Below are positions 35,677 through 45,708 of a stretch of DNA of 64,000 nt, piece by piece. Position 1 is the stretch's first letter. Each line of letters starts with the position of its first letter. This DNA comes from Celoporthe dispersa (taxonomy: Eukaryota; Ascomycota; Sordariomycetes; Diaporthales; Cryphonectriaceae): assembly GCA_016584495.1 (NCBI GenBank), contig WAID01000007.1, positions 1,164,001 to 1,228,000 of the forward strand. The letters run 5' to 3'. The notes beneath the pieces are model-generated. The model saw only the letters and a program-made list of their open reading frames with translations. It did no database searches and was not told the origin of the DNA. Made by a program: the position numbers and the translations under genes.

Positions 35677-36864
35677 ATGAGATTGCGTCCACGGGTCCCC
35701 GAGCTCAGCCGAGCAGCCAAGGTGCTGGCCGTGCTCTCATCACTCCTCCTCTTCCTCCTGCCCCTCGGTCATAGACACCATAGCAGGCCCGCTCACAAGA
35801 TCTCGATCTCCGCCTCTTCCGTAGCCACAGAGCTCGCCGTTGCAATATCCTCAACTAAACGGCTGCGCTCCACCGACATCTCGCAGCCTCAGTTCGCCGC
35901 GGCGGTGTGTCGAGAGCACGGCTGGGAGGTCTTTGACAGGAAACCAGTGCCGAAGCCGGGGCTAGGCAGCAGCAAGCGGAAGATATACGACCTGTTCGCT
36001 GTGAACACCGAACTCGACTGGCTGGAGATCCACCTCAATACCACCTACGACTTCGTGGACTACTTTGTGATTGTCGAGGGCCGAAACACATCTACAGAGC
36101 TAGACAAGCCTATGCCTGTGAGGGACAGCTGGGACAGGCTCGCGCCCTACCACGACAAGATCATATACCACGAGCTCGAATACCCCCCGGACCTAGACCC
36201 GAGACTGTCTCCGTGGGAGCTTGAGGGCCTCCAGCGCGACGCCTCGTTCACACAAGTCTTTCCCCGCCTCACCGGCGCCAAGGCACCGACGGAAGGTGAT
36301 GTCCTGCTCGCGTCAGACGTCGACGAGATCGTGCGGCCGGAGGCGCTCATCATCTTGCGCGCTTGCACGGTCCCCCAGCGCCTGACACTGCGGAGCACGT
36401 CCTACCTCTACAGCTTTCAGTTTCGACGCCATGGTGCCGCCTGGCCCCACCCACAGGCAACCACGTTCCAAGGGTTCAACGGCACGATTCTGCCCCGCGA
36501 TCTACGGTCCGGCGACGGCGCCAGGTGGAGTGTCCTAACCTCCCTGCGGCGGTGGCTTGAGGAGGGAGACCTGTGGAATGCCGGGTGGCACTGCTCATCA
36601 TGCTTCTCGACGGTGGACGAGCTGCTACGGGAGATGGACTCGTCTTCGCACATTGTCCCGGACGCCCCCGAGTATCGGGACCGGGCAAGAATTGTCGACC
36701 GGGTGAGAAGAGGCCAGGACTTGTGGGATCGCAGCGGCAAGGTCTCTGAAAAGATCGAGAACAACACAGATGTGCCGGCGCCGTTGTTGAACGCTGACAT
36801 GCGACGTTGGCGGTATCTGGTAGATAGAAACGGGGAGTCGGCTGGCTTTGTGGATTTTCCCTGA
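35677..36864 (+). CDS. Glycosyltransferase family 17 (beta-1,4-N-acetylglucosaminyltransferase-like)
   Basis: This is a single intact exon of 395 residues. After a basic start, an uncleaved signal-anchor (VLAVLSSLLLFLLPLG, about residues 14-29) points to type II Golgi membrane topology. The GT17 domain follows, with YDLFAVNTELDWLEIHL, FVIVEGRNTSTELDKP, the acidic DVLLASDVDEIVRPEAL (probable metal/nucleotide-sugar site) and GWHCSSCFSTVDELL. Animal GT17 (MGAT3) adds a bisecting GlcNAc to N-glycans. Fungal relatives are uncharacterised as far as I know, so the acceptor is open. An in-frame ATG at 35581 would add 32 residues before the anchor; I prefer 35677 because the anchor then lies near the N-terminus. 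Confidence 0.88.
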   Translation: MRLRPRVPELSRAAKVLAVLSSLLLFLLPLGHRHHSRPAHKISISASSVATELAVAISSTKRLRSTDISQPQFAAAVCREHGWEVFDRKPVPKPGLGSSKRKIYDLFAVNTELDWLEIHLNTTYDFVDYFVIVEGRNTSTELDKPMPVRDSWDRLAPYHDKIIYHELEYPPDLDPRLSPWELEGLQRDASFTQVFPRLTGAKAPTEGDVLLASDVDEIVRPEALIILRACTVPQRLTLRSTSYLYSFQFRRHGAAWPHPQATTFQGFNGTILPRDLRSGDGARWSVLTSLRRWLEEGDLWNAGWHCSSCFSTVDELLREMDSSSHIVPDAPEYRDRARIVDRVRRGQDLWDRSGKVSEKIENNTDVPAPLLNADMRRWRYLVDRNGESAGFVDFP

Positions 36865-37367
36865 TGATGTTAACTGCGTGAAACCTTCTTCAAATGAACG
36901 AAAAGGGGGTTTTTTTTTCTTTCCCCTCCCCTCCTGGGATGATCTCGAGTCAAGGCTATTGTGTTCTTTCCAGCAGTTCTGGTTTGACTCGTGGCCTCTT
37001 ATGAGGGAAAATGGAACAGGCCACTAGATATGACACCAGGCATCTATCACTGACGAGATGAATAAGAGTCAGAGTGCAGAAGACGATGAGAGAGAATCCA
37101 GACAGCACACTACACAGAAGACCATCGTGCATGTGTCGGCAAACATCTTATACTCTGGCAGGCTATTCATAGAGACTGCGCCTTTCATAACAACGGTGAC
37201 CCTCTCTCCCCCCTCCTTCATGAAGCAGCTTTATGACAAAACGACTGACTGAAAACCCTGGGAATCCCAAGTCCCCCCCCCCCCTTCTTCCCAGATCATC
37301 CGTGTCGGTCCCCCCACACCCTGCTCTATCGACCCTCATCCTCCTCAACACGCCCCAGGCTCTTCGT
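36865..37367. other. Intergenic region between convergent GT17 and But2-like genes
   Basis: This is the space between two gene 3' ends. It contains T- and C-runs (36909-36920 and 37273-37285) and no supported gene. Confidence 0.5.
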
Positions 37368-38246
37368 CTAGCAATCAGCGAGCAGATAGACACCGGCACC
37401 CTTCTCCTTCTCCGCCAGGAAGCTCACACTCGCATCACGAGAATCGGTGCCGGGGACCTCGAAGAGGAAGTCGAGGGTGTTGCTGGACGAAGGCGGACAG
37501 GCCTCCGAGTTGATCGTGATGCCGTACTCGCCAGGATTGACAGCGACAGTGCTAAAGTATGTCAACTTGGCATTGACTGCGCTCACGCCCCTGTCCTGGC
37601 CCTGATCACGGTCCCCCTTGACAGGCAGCTGTTTTCCGCCGATCCTCAGCGCACCCATCATGCTGGCCCACGTGGCAAAGGGGCCGTCATTGGGGGTCCC
37701 GATCTTGGCACCCTTGGGCTGTGTCATGGACGCATAGGCGCTGGCGTTGTAGCTGGCGGCGTAGACGTCGAGACTGACAGAAGACGTCGCCGAGCTTCCC
37801 TCGCGCGACGAAACGCCAACGCTGATGTTGCCACGAGAGACATCCGGCCACGACACCATCAGCTGGCAGTCCCAGGAGCCGGGCTTGATGCCGTCGAAAA
37901 CGACGTACTGCTGGATGCGGTCATACTTGATGCCGTCGGACACGGAGACGGACTGGGCAACGTGGAAAGCCTTGGTGGTGCCGGCCGTATTTTCTTGCAT
38001 GACATCCGGGACAGCCTCGAGGAGCTGCCGCAGCACGGTGGGATAGTAGGTCGTGCAGGTGGAGGGCGCCGTGTGTGTGGGCGCGACGGTGTTGGTGGCT
38101 GTGGCCGCGGCGAGGGACGAGATGACGCTGGCCAAGTTTGTGTTGCGGTCAGCCCTGGCCTGTAGCACCTCGTTTGGAGTTGGAGCGGCGTGGACGAGGC
38201 CCAGGAACAGCAGGCTGAGCATGGTGAACAGAGCGTTGCGATGCAT
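37368..38246 (-). CDS. Secreted But2-like cell-surface protein
   Basis: This is a single exon of 292 residues, starting at the Met that opens a clear signal peptide (MHRNALFTMLSLLFLGLVHAA). The frame is open further upstream to 38423, but that leader is Ser/Asn-rich and would bury the signal peptide. The mature part is Thr/Ser/Ala-rich for about 50 residues. A beta-rich domain follows, with IQQYVVFDGIKPGSWDCQL and a closing NTLDFLFEVPG. It resembles the But2 C-terminal domain of secreted fungal proteins. The function of this family is not established. No GPI signal is obvious. Confidence 0.75.
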   Translation of the reverse strand: MHRNALFTMLSLLFLGLVHAAPTPNEVLQARADRNTNLASVISSLAAATATNTVAPTHTAPSTCTTYYPTVLRQLLEAVPDVMQENTAGTTKAFHVAQSVSVSDGIKYDRIQQYVVFDGIKPGSWDCQLMVSWPDVSRGNISVGVSSREGSSATSSVSLDVYAASYNASAYASMTQPKGAKIGTPNDGPFATWASMMGALRIGGKQLPVKGDRDQGQDRGVSAVNAKLTYFSTVAVNPGEYGITINSEACPPSSSNTLDFLFEVPGTDSRDASVSFLAEKEKGAGVYLLADC

Positions 38247-40486
38247 CTTGAGTAATATTGGAGAATGATGTTGGAGATACTCAAACAGGTTGCACCAATT
38301 CGCGTTCTCTCCCACACAAGAAATGGATGATGATGATGATGAGTTCAGTCCCGTCTTCCTGAGTTGTGTAGTAGTTGATGATGTTGTTTTGTTGAGGAGA
38401 CTGGGCTCCAGGAGGGGCACCACCTGCGCCCTTTTCTACCTGCTCAAGCGCTCATGTTGACAGCCACTTTCCTCAAAGACCAAGACCGGCTTGACCTCCT
38501 GAACGGAAAGGCCTTTCCGCATCTAATGTGCCTTCCCGATAGACATTGTCGCCCTGCTGGAGCAGATGGAGGTGGTTGAGACCTGACTCTTTGGGAGAGG
38601 TCTGAGACATACCTGCCAGGGTCATAAGCTGCCAGAGGTGCACGCTCGAGCTCATGACATGGCAATATGTCTATGCCTACTCAATCGCAAAGGAGACCGC
38701 ACTGCATGATGATGCCGTCGTCATCAACCTCTGCATCGACCGAGGCCCACCTGACTGCTTGGAGGTGGTGCCTCGCCAATCTGGAGTGTCGCCTAGAGAC
38801 ACTAGCCTCATTACATTCGCAGGCTATTGTAACTCTCCATTAGTGAACCCGACTGCCCTGCACAGTCCAACGATGGGTTCATCTTGAACATGGACCAGAT
38901 GTGCGCATTCCCTCTTTGGACAGCAAAAAAAAAAAAAAAGGAAAAAAAAAAGGCGATTCACCTTGAAGCCTTGGACGATATGTGGTGAGACTGCGTTCCA
39001 CTGATACAGAACTCTTGTGCTCGCAAAATGGGAATTCGTTTGGTTGCGTGACCTAGAGTGTCCCACAGCGCAGACCGCCAAAGAAAGAGACGGGAAAAGA
39101 AGAAGAAAAAAACCTTCATGGTACGGTGAGACCGGTATTATCATGTCTTGGTTTCAGGAACAGGGCCGGGTACCGCTGTCTGCCGATGGAGGTCGCCGGC
39201 CAAGGCTGGCCCTCCTGTGTTCTTGCACCCATCATCAAGGCCAGAGACACATTCTCTGGCACCGCGACAGCCCATAGCCGTGAGGGAGAGCATCAGAGGA
39301 GAGGCAGGAGAACAGGAGGGCTGTGAGCAGTCACCACAGCAGCTGCACGCCCGGACAGCACAGGTGACCAGCGGGGGAAAGAAGGGGGAGGGGCTGCAAC
39401 ACCTTGGACAATGTGTGATCCGAGTTTGGGGACCATTCGTGACACCTTCCAGATGATCCAGAACACGCTGCTTCCGTGGCACGACGAACCTGCAAGATTT
39501 GAGAGCATACGAGGGCTCAGCGGAAAGGCCCCCCTGGTCCAGGGCCTTGCCCCTGAACCCTGTCTCCCCCCCCCCCATCCCCACCAAAGCTGATCCGGGC
39601 TGTTGCCCACGCCCATCTGCCGGCAAAACATCTTTTTGGTGTGCCTAGGAAACAACACATCGAGGTCCCCGGCAAGGGCGCTGGGGAGGGAGCAGCAGTG
39701 GACAGGGGGTCTGCTGCCGTGGTGGGTGTGCTACCGTAGCAGGGCGTGCCTTCCAGAAGTGTTGCACAGAGCTGTGATTTGCTCGGTGCGGGGAACATGG
39801 AGGAAGTCGTGCAACGCCGCAGGGTTTGCCGGTGCTTGCTGCACTCAAATCCTGATTAGGCGAAGGAGACCACGGCTGGTCGGTTCCTCCTCTCCTGCGG
39901 TGCTGCGCTGTCCTGTTGTCCGTCCCTCGCTGAGTAGTGTCTCGTCTCGTGTGAGTCTCTGCCCGTCTTGTGGTCCCCGTTGGTCTGGCCCTTAGCTCCG
40001 CGGCGTGCCGTGGCGTATCTGAATGCGGGGGAGGAGGGGGGGCCGCCTTGGGGACGGACCTGCCAGCTTGCTTGCCCGGACTGATCGATGGATGGGATCG
40101 CCTGTTTACTTTGCCAGACCCAACATAAATCCTTGACCACGGCATCTGTCCCCGTCCCGCGCCTGTTTGCCTGTGTCTCTGTGTCTGCTTGCCCTGTCTC
40201 TTCCTCCCAACCATCCTCGCCTCTCTTCTGTCTCCTACCGTCGGGCTCAGACTGCCTGCCGGTCGCCGTTGTGAGTAGACCAATCTTGCTGGTCACATTC
40301 CCTCTCCTCTCCCTCTGTCCCTGTTGATCTCTCTCATACACATATGTCACCTGCTGACTTCAGCTTGTCACAGTCGGATCCAAGGTATAATATATACACG
40401 TATATACACACCGCAGGCTCGGCAATTGATAGCAGGTCTTGCTGCCGTCCTCGTACGCCTCCACACCCGGCCAGACGAGAGAGATC
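38247..40486. other. Divergent intergenic region between But2-like and pyroglutamyl peptidase genes
   Basis: 2.2 kb with no recognisable gene. A-rich runs lie at 38924-38951. From about 39900 the sequence is a C/T-rich leader-like stretch leading to the peptidase start. Open frames here lack domains and overlap in several frames. Confidence 0.45.
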
Positions 40487-41388
40487 ATGGGTTCCCTAGA
40501 CAAGTCTCAAGACGAGTTTATCGTGCTGGTGACCGGCTTTGGTGTACGTCCAAGAGCATACAGCAGTTCCCCTAAGAGGGGTTTGCCCTCCGCTGACACT
40601 CATTCTTCTCTTAGCCCTTTAAAAACGACTTTCCACGCAACCCGAGCTGGGACATCGCCGCCTCGCTCCCACCTTTCCTCCCTATCCTGAACGCCAAGAG
40701 CCCGCACTCTGTTCGCGATGCCGCCTCCAACCTCCCGCCTGTGCGCATCGTGGTCCACCCGGAACCGGTGCGCGTCACGTACAGCGCCGTTCGGGCATTA
40801 ATCCCGAGGCTCTGGAGGCCCGAGTTCAGCGGTGTGCCGCGAATCGACTTCGTGCTGCACATAGGTATGGCCTCCACCAGGCCCCAGTACGTCCTGGAGT
40901 CCCTGGGCCACAGGGATGACTACAGGCTGGCGGACCTCGACAACAGGCTCCCCGTGCAGGACCCCGCCCGGGACGACTGGCCGTGGCAGGGGATTCCGAG
41001 CCAGCTGGTCACGGAGGTGGATGTAGATGGTGTGATGGATAGATGGGAGAGGCACCTCCCGGTGAGTTGCTGGAGGACGCGCGACGAGGGGACAGACAGC
41101 AGCAGTGGATGGCGGCCCAGGATGCTGACTTGACATGATACTGCAGAACAACGAGATCCCTCTGAAGATCTCTCCACTAATGCGGGCCGTTTTCTGTGTG
41201 ATTACATCTACTTCAACAGCCTCGCAGAGTGTTTCAAGAACAGCGAGCGGCGGAGGGTCGCGTTCCTGCACGTGCCCGCCGCGAAACCCGACCCGGCCCC
41301 CGAGTATGAGGATCATATCGCGACCGGGAGGGAGATCGCGATACAGCTCATCAGGTCGATTGTGGAGAGCGAGCTGGCCAGAGCCTGA
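40487..41388 (+). CDS. Pyroglutamyl peptidase I, peptidase family C15 (one apparent frameshift)
   Basis: Exons 40487-40543, 40615-41061 and 41147-41388 join as LVTGFG|PFKNDFPRNPSWDIA, the hallmark start of family C15, and give about 248 residues. The C15 active-site cysteine is in AGRFLCDYIYFNSL and the catalytic histidine in VAFLHVP. Both lie after a frame break at 41166-41176: the upstream frame reads NNEIPLKIS and the downstream frame TNAGRFLCDYIYF. The change is either one base missing or a duplicated TC. The enzyme removes N-terminal pyroglutamate from peptides in the cytosol. Without a correction the active site would be lost, so the break decides whether the gene works. Confidence 0.88.
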
Positions 41389-42109
41389 GCCTCTCGGGGC
41401 GACGGCGGACATGAGACGGAGGTCCCATCCTCGGGAAGAACTCTGCATTTTGGCTGTATGATCTTTCATCCTTAGCATAGGGCGTTCTCTCATCGGACCG
41501 GTCGGGCAACATACTATAGCATGATGAACCAGGACATTGGAAGAGAGGGGGAGCGCTCACAAAACATATTGTAGCACTCGACACTAGGTCTATGTCCTCC
41601 CTAGAACTCAAAGCGTGCTTTAATGGACACCATGAATCCACCCTGTGCGTTTGGCGGCCACAGTGCAGTCTTGGGTAAGACAACCTCATGATCTCACGAG
41701 GCCTGAAAGCTAGAGGAGTGAGGCTATATCGCAGAGGACACCCGTTAACTGATCAAGACGCCGGCCTGGAGCCAGATACGCGCGTCTCAATCGTACGCTG
41801 CCTTTTGCCTCACCAAAGACCATTTCAAAGGACAGACAGCGCGCACAAATCCATCCAGACCAAGAGTAAAGTCACGCAAACGTTTTCCCCCCCATTGTAT
41901 TGAGCCTATGAACGGCCATTTAACGCCCCAGCCGGGAGAAACCCTGATCCTTTCCGAACACATCGATGTTTTTTTAAGAAAAAAAGAATTTTAGAAACCA
42001 AACAAGGAGGGGAAAGGAAAAAAAAAAAAGAAACCCCCCTGCGTGCGACACCCCTCGTCGATCACGCACCGGACACGCAACGAAATATGCACCGACGACA
42101 CCGGCCCCC
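41389..42109. other. Intergenic region between convergent peptidase and SRA-YDG genes
   Basis: Both neighbouring genes end here. The region includes an A/T-rich stretch at 41965-42035. No gene is seen. Confidence 0.5.
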
Positions 42110-43362
42110 TCAGAAGTACTCCTTGATGCGACTAAAGTCAGCCATCTGCTGCCGGGAGGGCGACCGCAAGAAGATGGAGTCGAGGCTTTCCTGGCCGGGG
42201 ACGCGCTGCAGGACGAAGCGGACAAAGAGGCCGCCCTTGGGGTTTCTTCTGCGGCGCCAGGCGCCGGGAGACGACGTACAGGCCGTCGTAGCGGATGCCC
42301 ACGGACGGGGCGAGGGCCATGGGGCTCTTGGAGCCGCGCAGGACACGGACGGGGCGGCCTGAGTTCAGGGACGCCTGGAGGACCTGGGCGGTGCCCTTGG
42401 GGAGCTCGCTGGGGTTGGTGTTGTCCTGGCTGCCAGGACCCGAGTAGATGATGGTGTCGCCGCGGCTGGGGGCGCCCGGGTTGGAGGAACATCAGCAAAG
42501 AGGTCAGATAAAAAGATGCGGGGGAGGGCACTGCTTACTCCTCGTCGACGTCCTTGTAGTGGCCAGAGACCACCACGCTCCAGGCTCCCGTGAGCAGGTT
42601 GCCCGAGACGCCGCCCATGCGGGAACCGTGGGCGCCGTGGAACAGGGCGAGCAGCTGGTTGGGGAACCAGTCACCAGGGGTCAGGCCGTTGTCGCCAAAG
42701 ACCTTGGCCGAGCGCTTCTCGTGGAGGTAGCGTCGGTCGAGCTGCATGGTGGCGATCTTGCTGCCGTGCTTGGGCACGACGCCGTGCATGATGCCGTTCA
42801 CACCCCAGATGCGGTGGTCAGCGGGGGGCTGGCGGATGGAGGCCGTGGTGGTGGTGTTGTTGTTGTTGTTGTTGGCAGCACCTGCGGCCACGGCGTTCTG
42901 AGAGTTGGGGGGGAGGGCATCGTCCTCACCATTCTCCTCGGCGTCGCCGTCTTCAGAGGCACGCTGGTCCCAGTTCTGAGCCTCGAACTCCTCATAGAGG
43001 GCCTTGGCGCGCCGCTTCAGGGGCTCAGGGAAGTAGAAGTCCTTGCTGTCGTAGATCATCTTCAGCCGGGTGTCGATATGGGCCTCCGTCTTGTACCGCG
43101 GGGACATCTCAAAATCGTGCTCCAAAAACGACAGAAGACGGTCGGTCTTTCGAACCCATTCGTCGGTCTGGTGATTGGACTCGAGAACGCCTTTGACCTT
43201 CCGGCTCTTCTGGGCGTAACGCTGGACAGAGTCCTTGAACTCCCTGATGATCCAGTCCCTGCGCGCCTCGAAGACCTTTGAGACAACGGGAATGGTAATA
43301 GCACTGCCAGTGTTGTCAACGGCATCGCCCTTGGCGGAGGATGGGCCTGTGGTAGAAGACAT
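42110..43362 (-). CDS. SRA-YDG domain protein (one apparent frameshift)
   Basis: Exons 43362-42539 and 42465-42110 join as DVDE|DRGDTIIYSGPGSQDN and give about 392 residues. The N-terminal 200 or so residues are helical, then Asn/Thr-rich. The C-terminal half is an SRA-YDG domain, with LTPGDWFPNQLLALFHGAHGSRMGGVSGN, GAWSVVVSGHY and GIRYDGLYVV (the YDG signature). In UHRF1 and plant SUVH proteins this domain binds hemimethylated or methylated cytosine. No RING, PHD or SET domain accompanies it here, so it may be a stand-alone reader. A run of three T at 42243-42245 (AAA on the coding strand) has one base extra: RRLAPQK continues as NPKGGLFVRFVLQ and ends DFSRIKEYF. Confidence 0.85.
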
Positions 43363-45708
43363 CTCTCAAGTATTGGTCAAGAAGCCTGATCAGAGAGGAT
43401 CTGGATGATCATGCTGAGTGTTTACTGTGTACCTAAGCTTAATTAGCTGGCTGTGTCTGCTCTGAGCACTGTTTGAGGGTGATACTTGCGGCTTGTGTAG
43501 GAGTCTGGTGATACTTCGAGATTGTTATGAAATGGAATTGTCGACGCGAGGCTGAGCCTTGGCATAGGTTGTCTAGCTCCTGTGTGTCAGGCGAGTAGCT
43601 GCAGCTTGTTGTTGGTCGTCGCGTCAGTCCTGTCCACAGATAAGTGCAGGGTGAGAGGTGCACTTGGCATGGGACTGTCGATGTAGTGCTGAGTGTTACT
43701 AAAAGCTGCCCACTTTATGAGAATCTAATGTGTAGCTGAAGCTTTGTATCATCAGTGGATATGTTTATCTCAAAAACCAGCGGATTCATGGAATTGTATG
43801 TTGGGATTTAATCAGTGCTGCAAGGCTGAGGGTTTGTTGATCACTGCTTACCTGTTGAAGGTGTGTGGCCCGTGGCTAAGTATATTATAGCCTTGTGTTA
43901 GCCAAACGCGTCAGTCCGAGCCAGTCCTCTTGAAATCATACCTTGAGACGTGAGTGGTGCTGCAAAACTGATCTTTTGTATCAGACTGTGGATTTTCTGC
44001 AGTCGCGACGCGTGAACTCTCCCTCTGAAATGATGACAAACGCGTTGGCTGTGGCTGCATCAACGTGCAGCTGCGATGGAGTATGATGGCAGTTGGGGAT
44101 GAAGGGTAAAAGTGGAAAGAGGACAAGTGCACAAAGGTGAGCAGGAAACAACCAGGTGTGCTGATGAATGGGGTGTTTTGGGGAGAGGGAGAGTGTCTGG
44201 TGTGGGAGGAGGGGTTAGGTTTAAGTTGTGGTATGAGCGGGATGGTGTGTCTGCACTGCAGCGGACGGGATACTGGTCGGTGTTTTTGGCTGATGGACAG
44301 GATAGCTCCGCAGTCCACCGCTGCGGCAGGTACCAGGCTCAAGTTTCCACACAGATGATAAGGAAGGCCAGATGAGAAGGACCAAATATTGTTTTTGATG
44401 AGCTTGACAGCTGTAACAGGCTTTTGAGTGTTGAAAAGCTGGATGAGGTGCTGATCTCTTGAAGGTGGGGTGGGCCAGGGGCTTGAGGTAGCGGAGGAGG
44501 AGGATGTTGTTTACAGGAAAAAGAGAGAAGGAAAGAAAAGGAAAGAAAAGGAAAGAAAAAGGAAAGAAAAGGAAAGAAAAGGAAAGAAAAGGAAAGAAAA
44601 AGGAAAGAAAAGGAAAAGAAAAAGGAAAGAAAAGGAAAGAAAAGGAAAGAAAAGGAAAGAAAAGGAAAGAAAAAGGAAAGAAAAAGGAAAGAAAAGGAAA
44701 GATTAGAAAACAGAAAACCCGTCTTCCACATTTTAGCGTGAAATGATGTTGACTTTGATTTTTTGCAGAGGGCAGGGTACTTGGAGCACTCTACACTAGC
44801 AATAGCAGTGCTCAAGGGCCAAATGTGCCTCGGGGAGCCTTGTGTAGCAAAATTCGAGAGGAGGCTTGTACTTATATAGCCTTGCCAGCTAATGCTATAC
44901 TGTTATAATCCTGTAGGATGATAGAGTGTAGTTCACACAGATACTTGAACTTGTACTACAGCTGCAGTCATGTGCTGGTCAGCTCTGCTTTTACACAAAC
45001 CGAGGGCATCATATATGCTGATACAAAAGACAGGTCATGGCCACTCAGGACACCAGATGGAGAGGACGCAGATAAGTATATTCTTGAAGTTTTGAAAAGG
45101 GGGTTTTCAACAAAGACATTAGCAATAGACCTCAAAAGATGCCTGGGAATTCTCAGGAAAGTGGTGGACAAGAGTGACAGTTTGTAACCACAAACTTGTA
45201 TTCACGAGGAAGTAGCACAAGAGACTGCAATCATGCCATAAAGTTTGTGCCCTTTGCAGGAATATTCTACAATTTCAATCCTCAGAGCCACTATTGTAAG
45301 GGAAAGAAGAGCGCGGATACATCAAGCAAACGCTTCCTCGACCCTGCGTTAGTCATGTCCACATCATCTTTGGTTTGACTCTCCCAGCAAGCACCACACA
45401 CAATTCGAACAGCATAGGGTTGACAAGAGACTGTCAGCATCATATCATATATGATCGATCTTATTTTCCCCGATATCTACGCCTCGCTATCCTCTTATCC
45501 GGTCCTGTATTGCCTATTTTATGCCCATATAGATGCGCCCAGATACACGAAACATCTACCAGAACATATATACGCGACACAGCTTGGTCGCTCAGAAAAT
45601 TCATCTCTCATGTCCACAGATCACCACCACCACCTCCTCCTCCTCCTCCTCCTCCTCAGGCGAGGAAGCCCTGTCCCGAGTCACCGCCAATTAATCATAC
45701 CATTTCAG
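43363..45708. other. Gene-poor region with decamer tandem array
   Basis: 2.3 kb without a recognised gene, containing a striking purine-strand tandem repeat at 44526-44706. The open frame at 44918-45187 ends with a protein-like stretch (DADKYILEVLKRGFSTKTLA) that I cannot assign. The region is AT-richer than the genes. Confidence 0.45.
44526..44706 (+). repeat. GGAAAGAAAA decamer tandem array
   Basis: About 17 near-identical units of 10-11 bases with consensus GGAAAGAAAA. Some units carry one extra A. One strand is pure purine over about 180 bases. The open frames running through it are artefacts of the repeat. Confidence 0.92.

Noticed and set aside
42448..43281. 277-residue plus-strand open frame opposite the SRA-YDG gene
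   Set aside because: It is a valine/glycine-rich shadow of the real minus-strand gene.
44339..44815. 158-residue Phe/Leu/Ser open frame (and Lys/Glu frames on the other strand)
   Set aside because: They are translations of the GGAAAGAAAA repeat array and not proteins.
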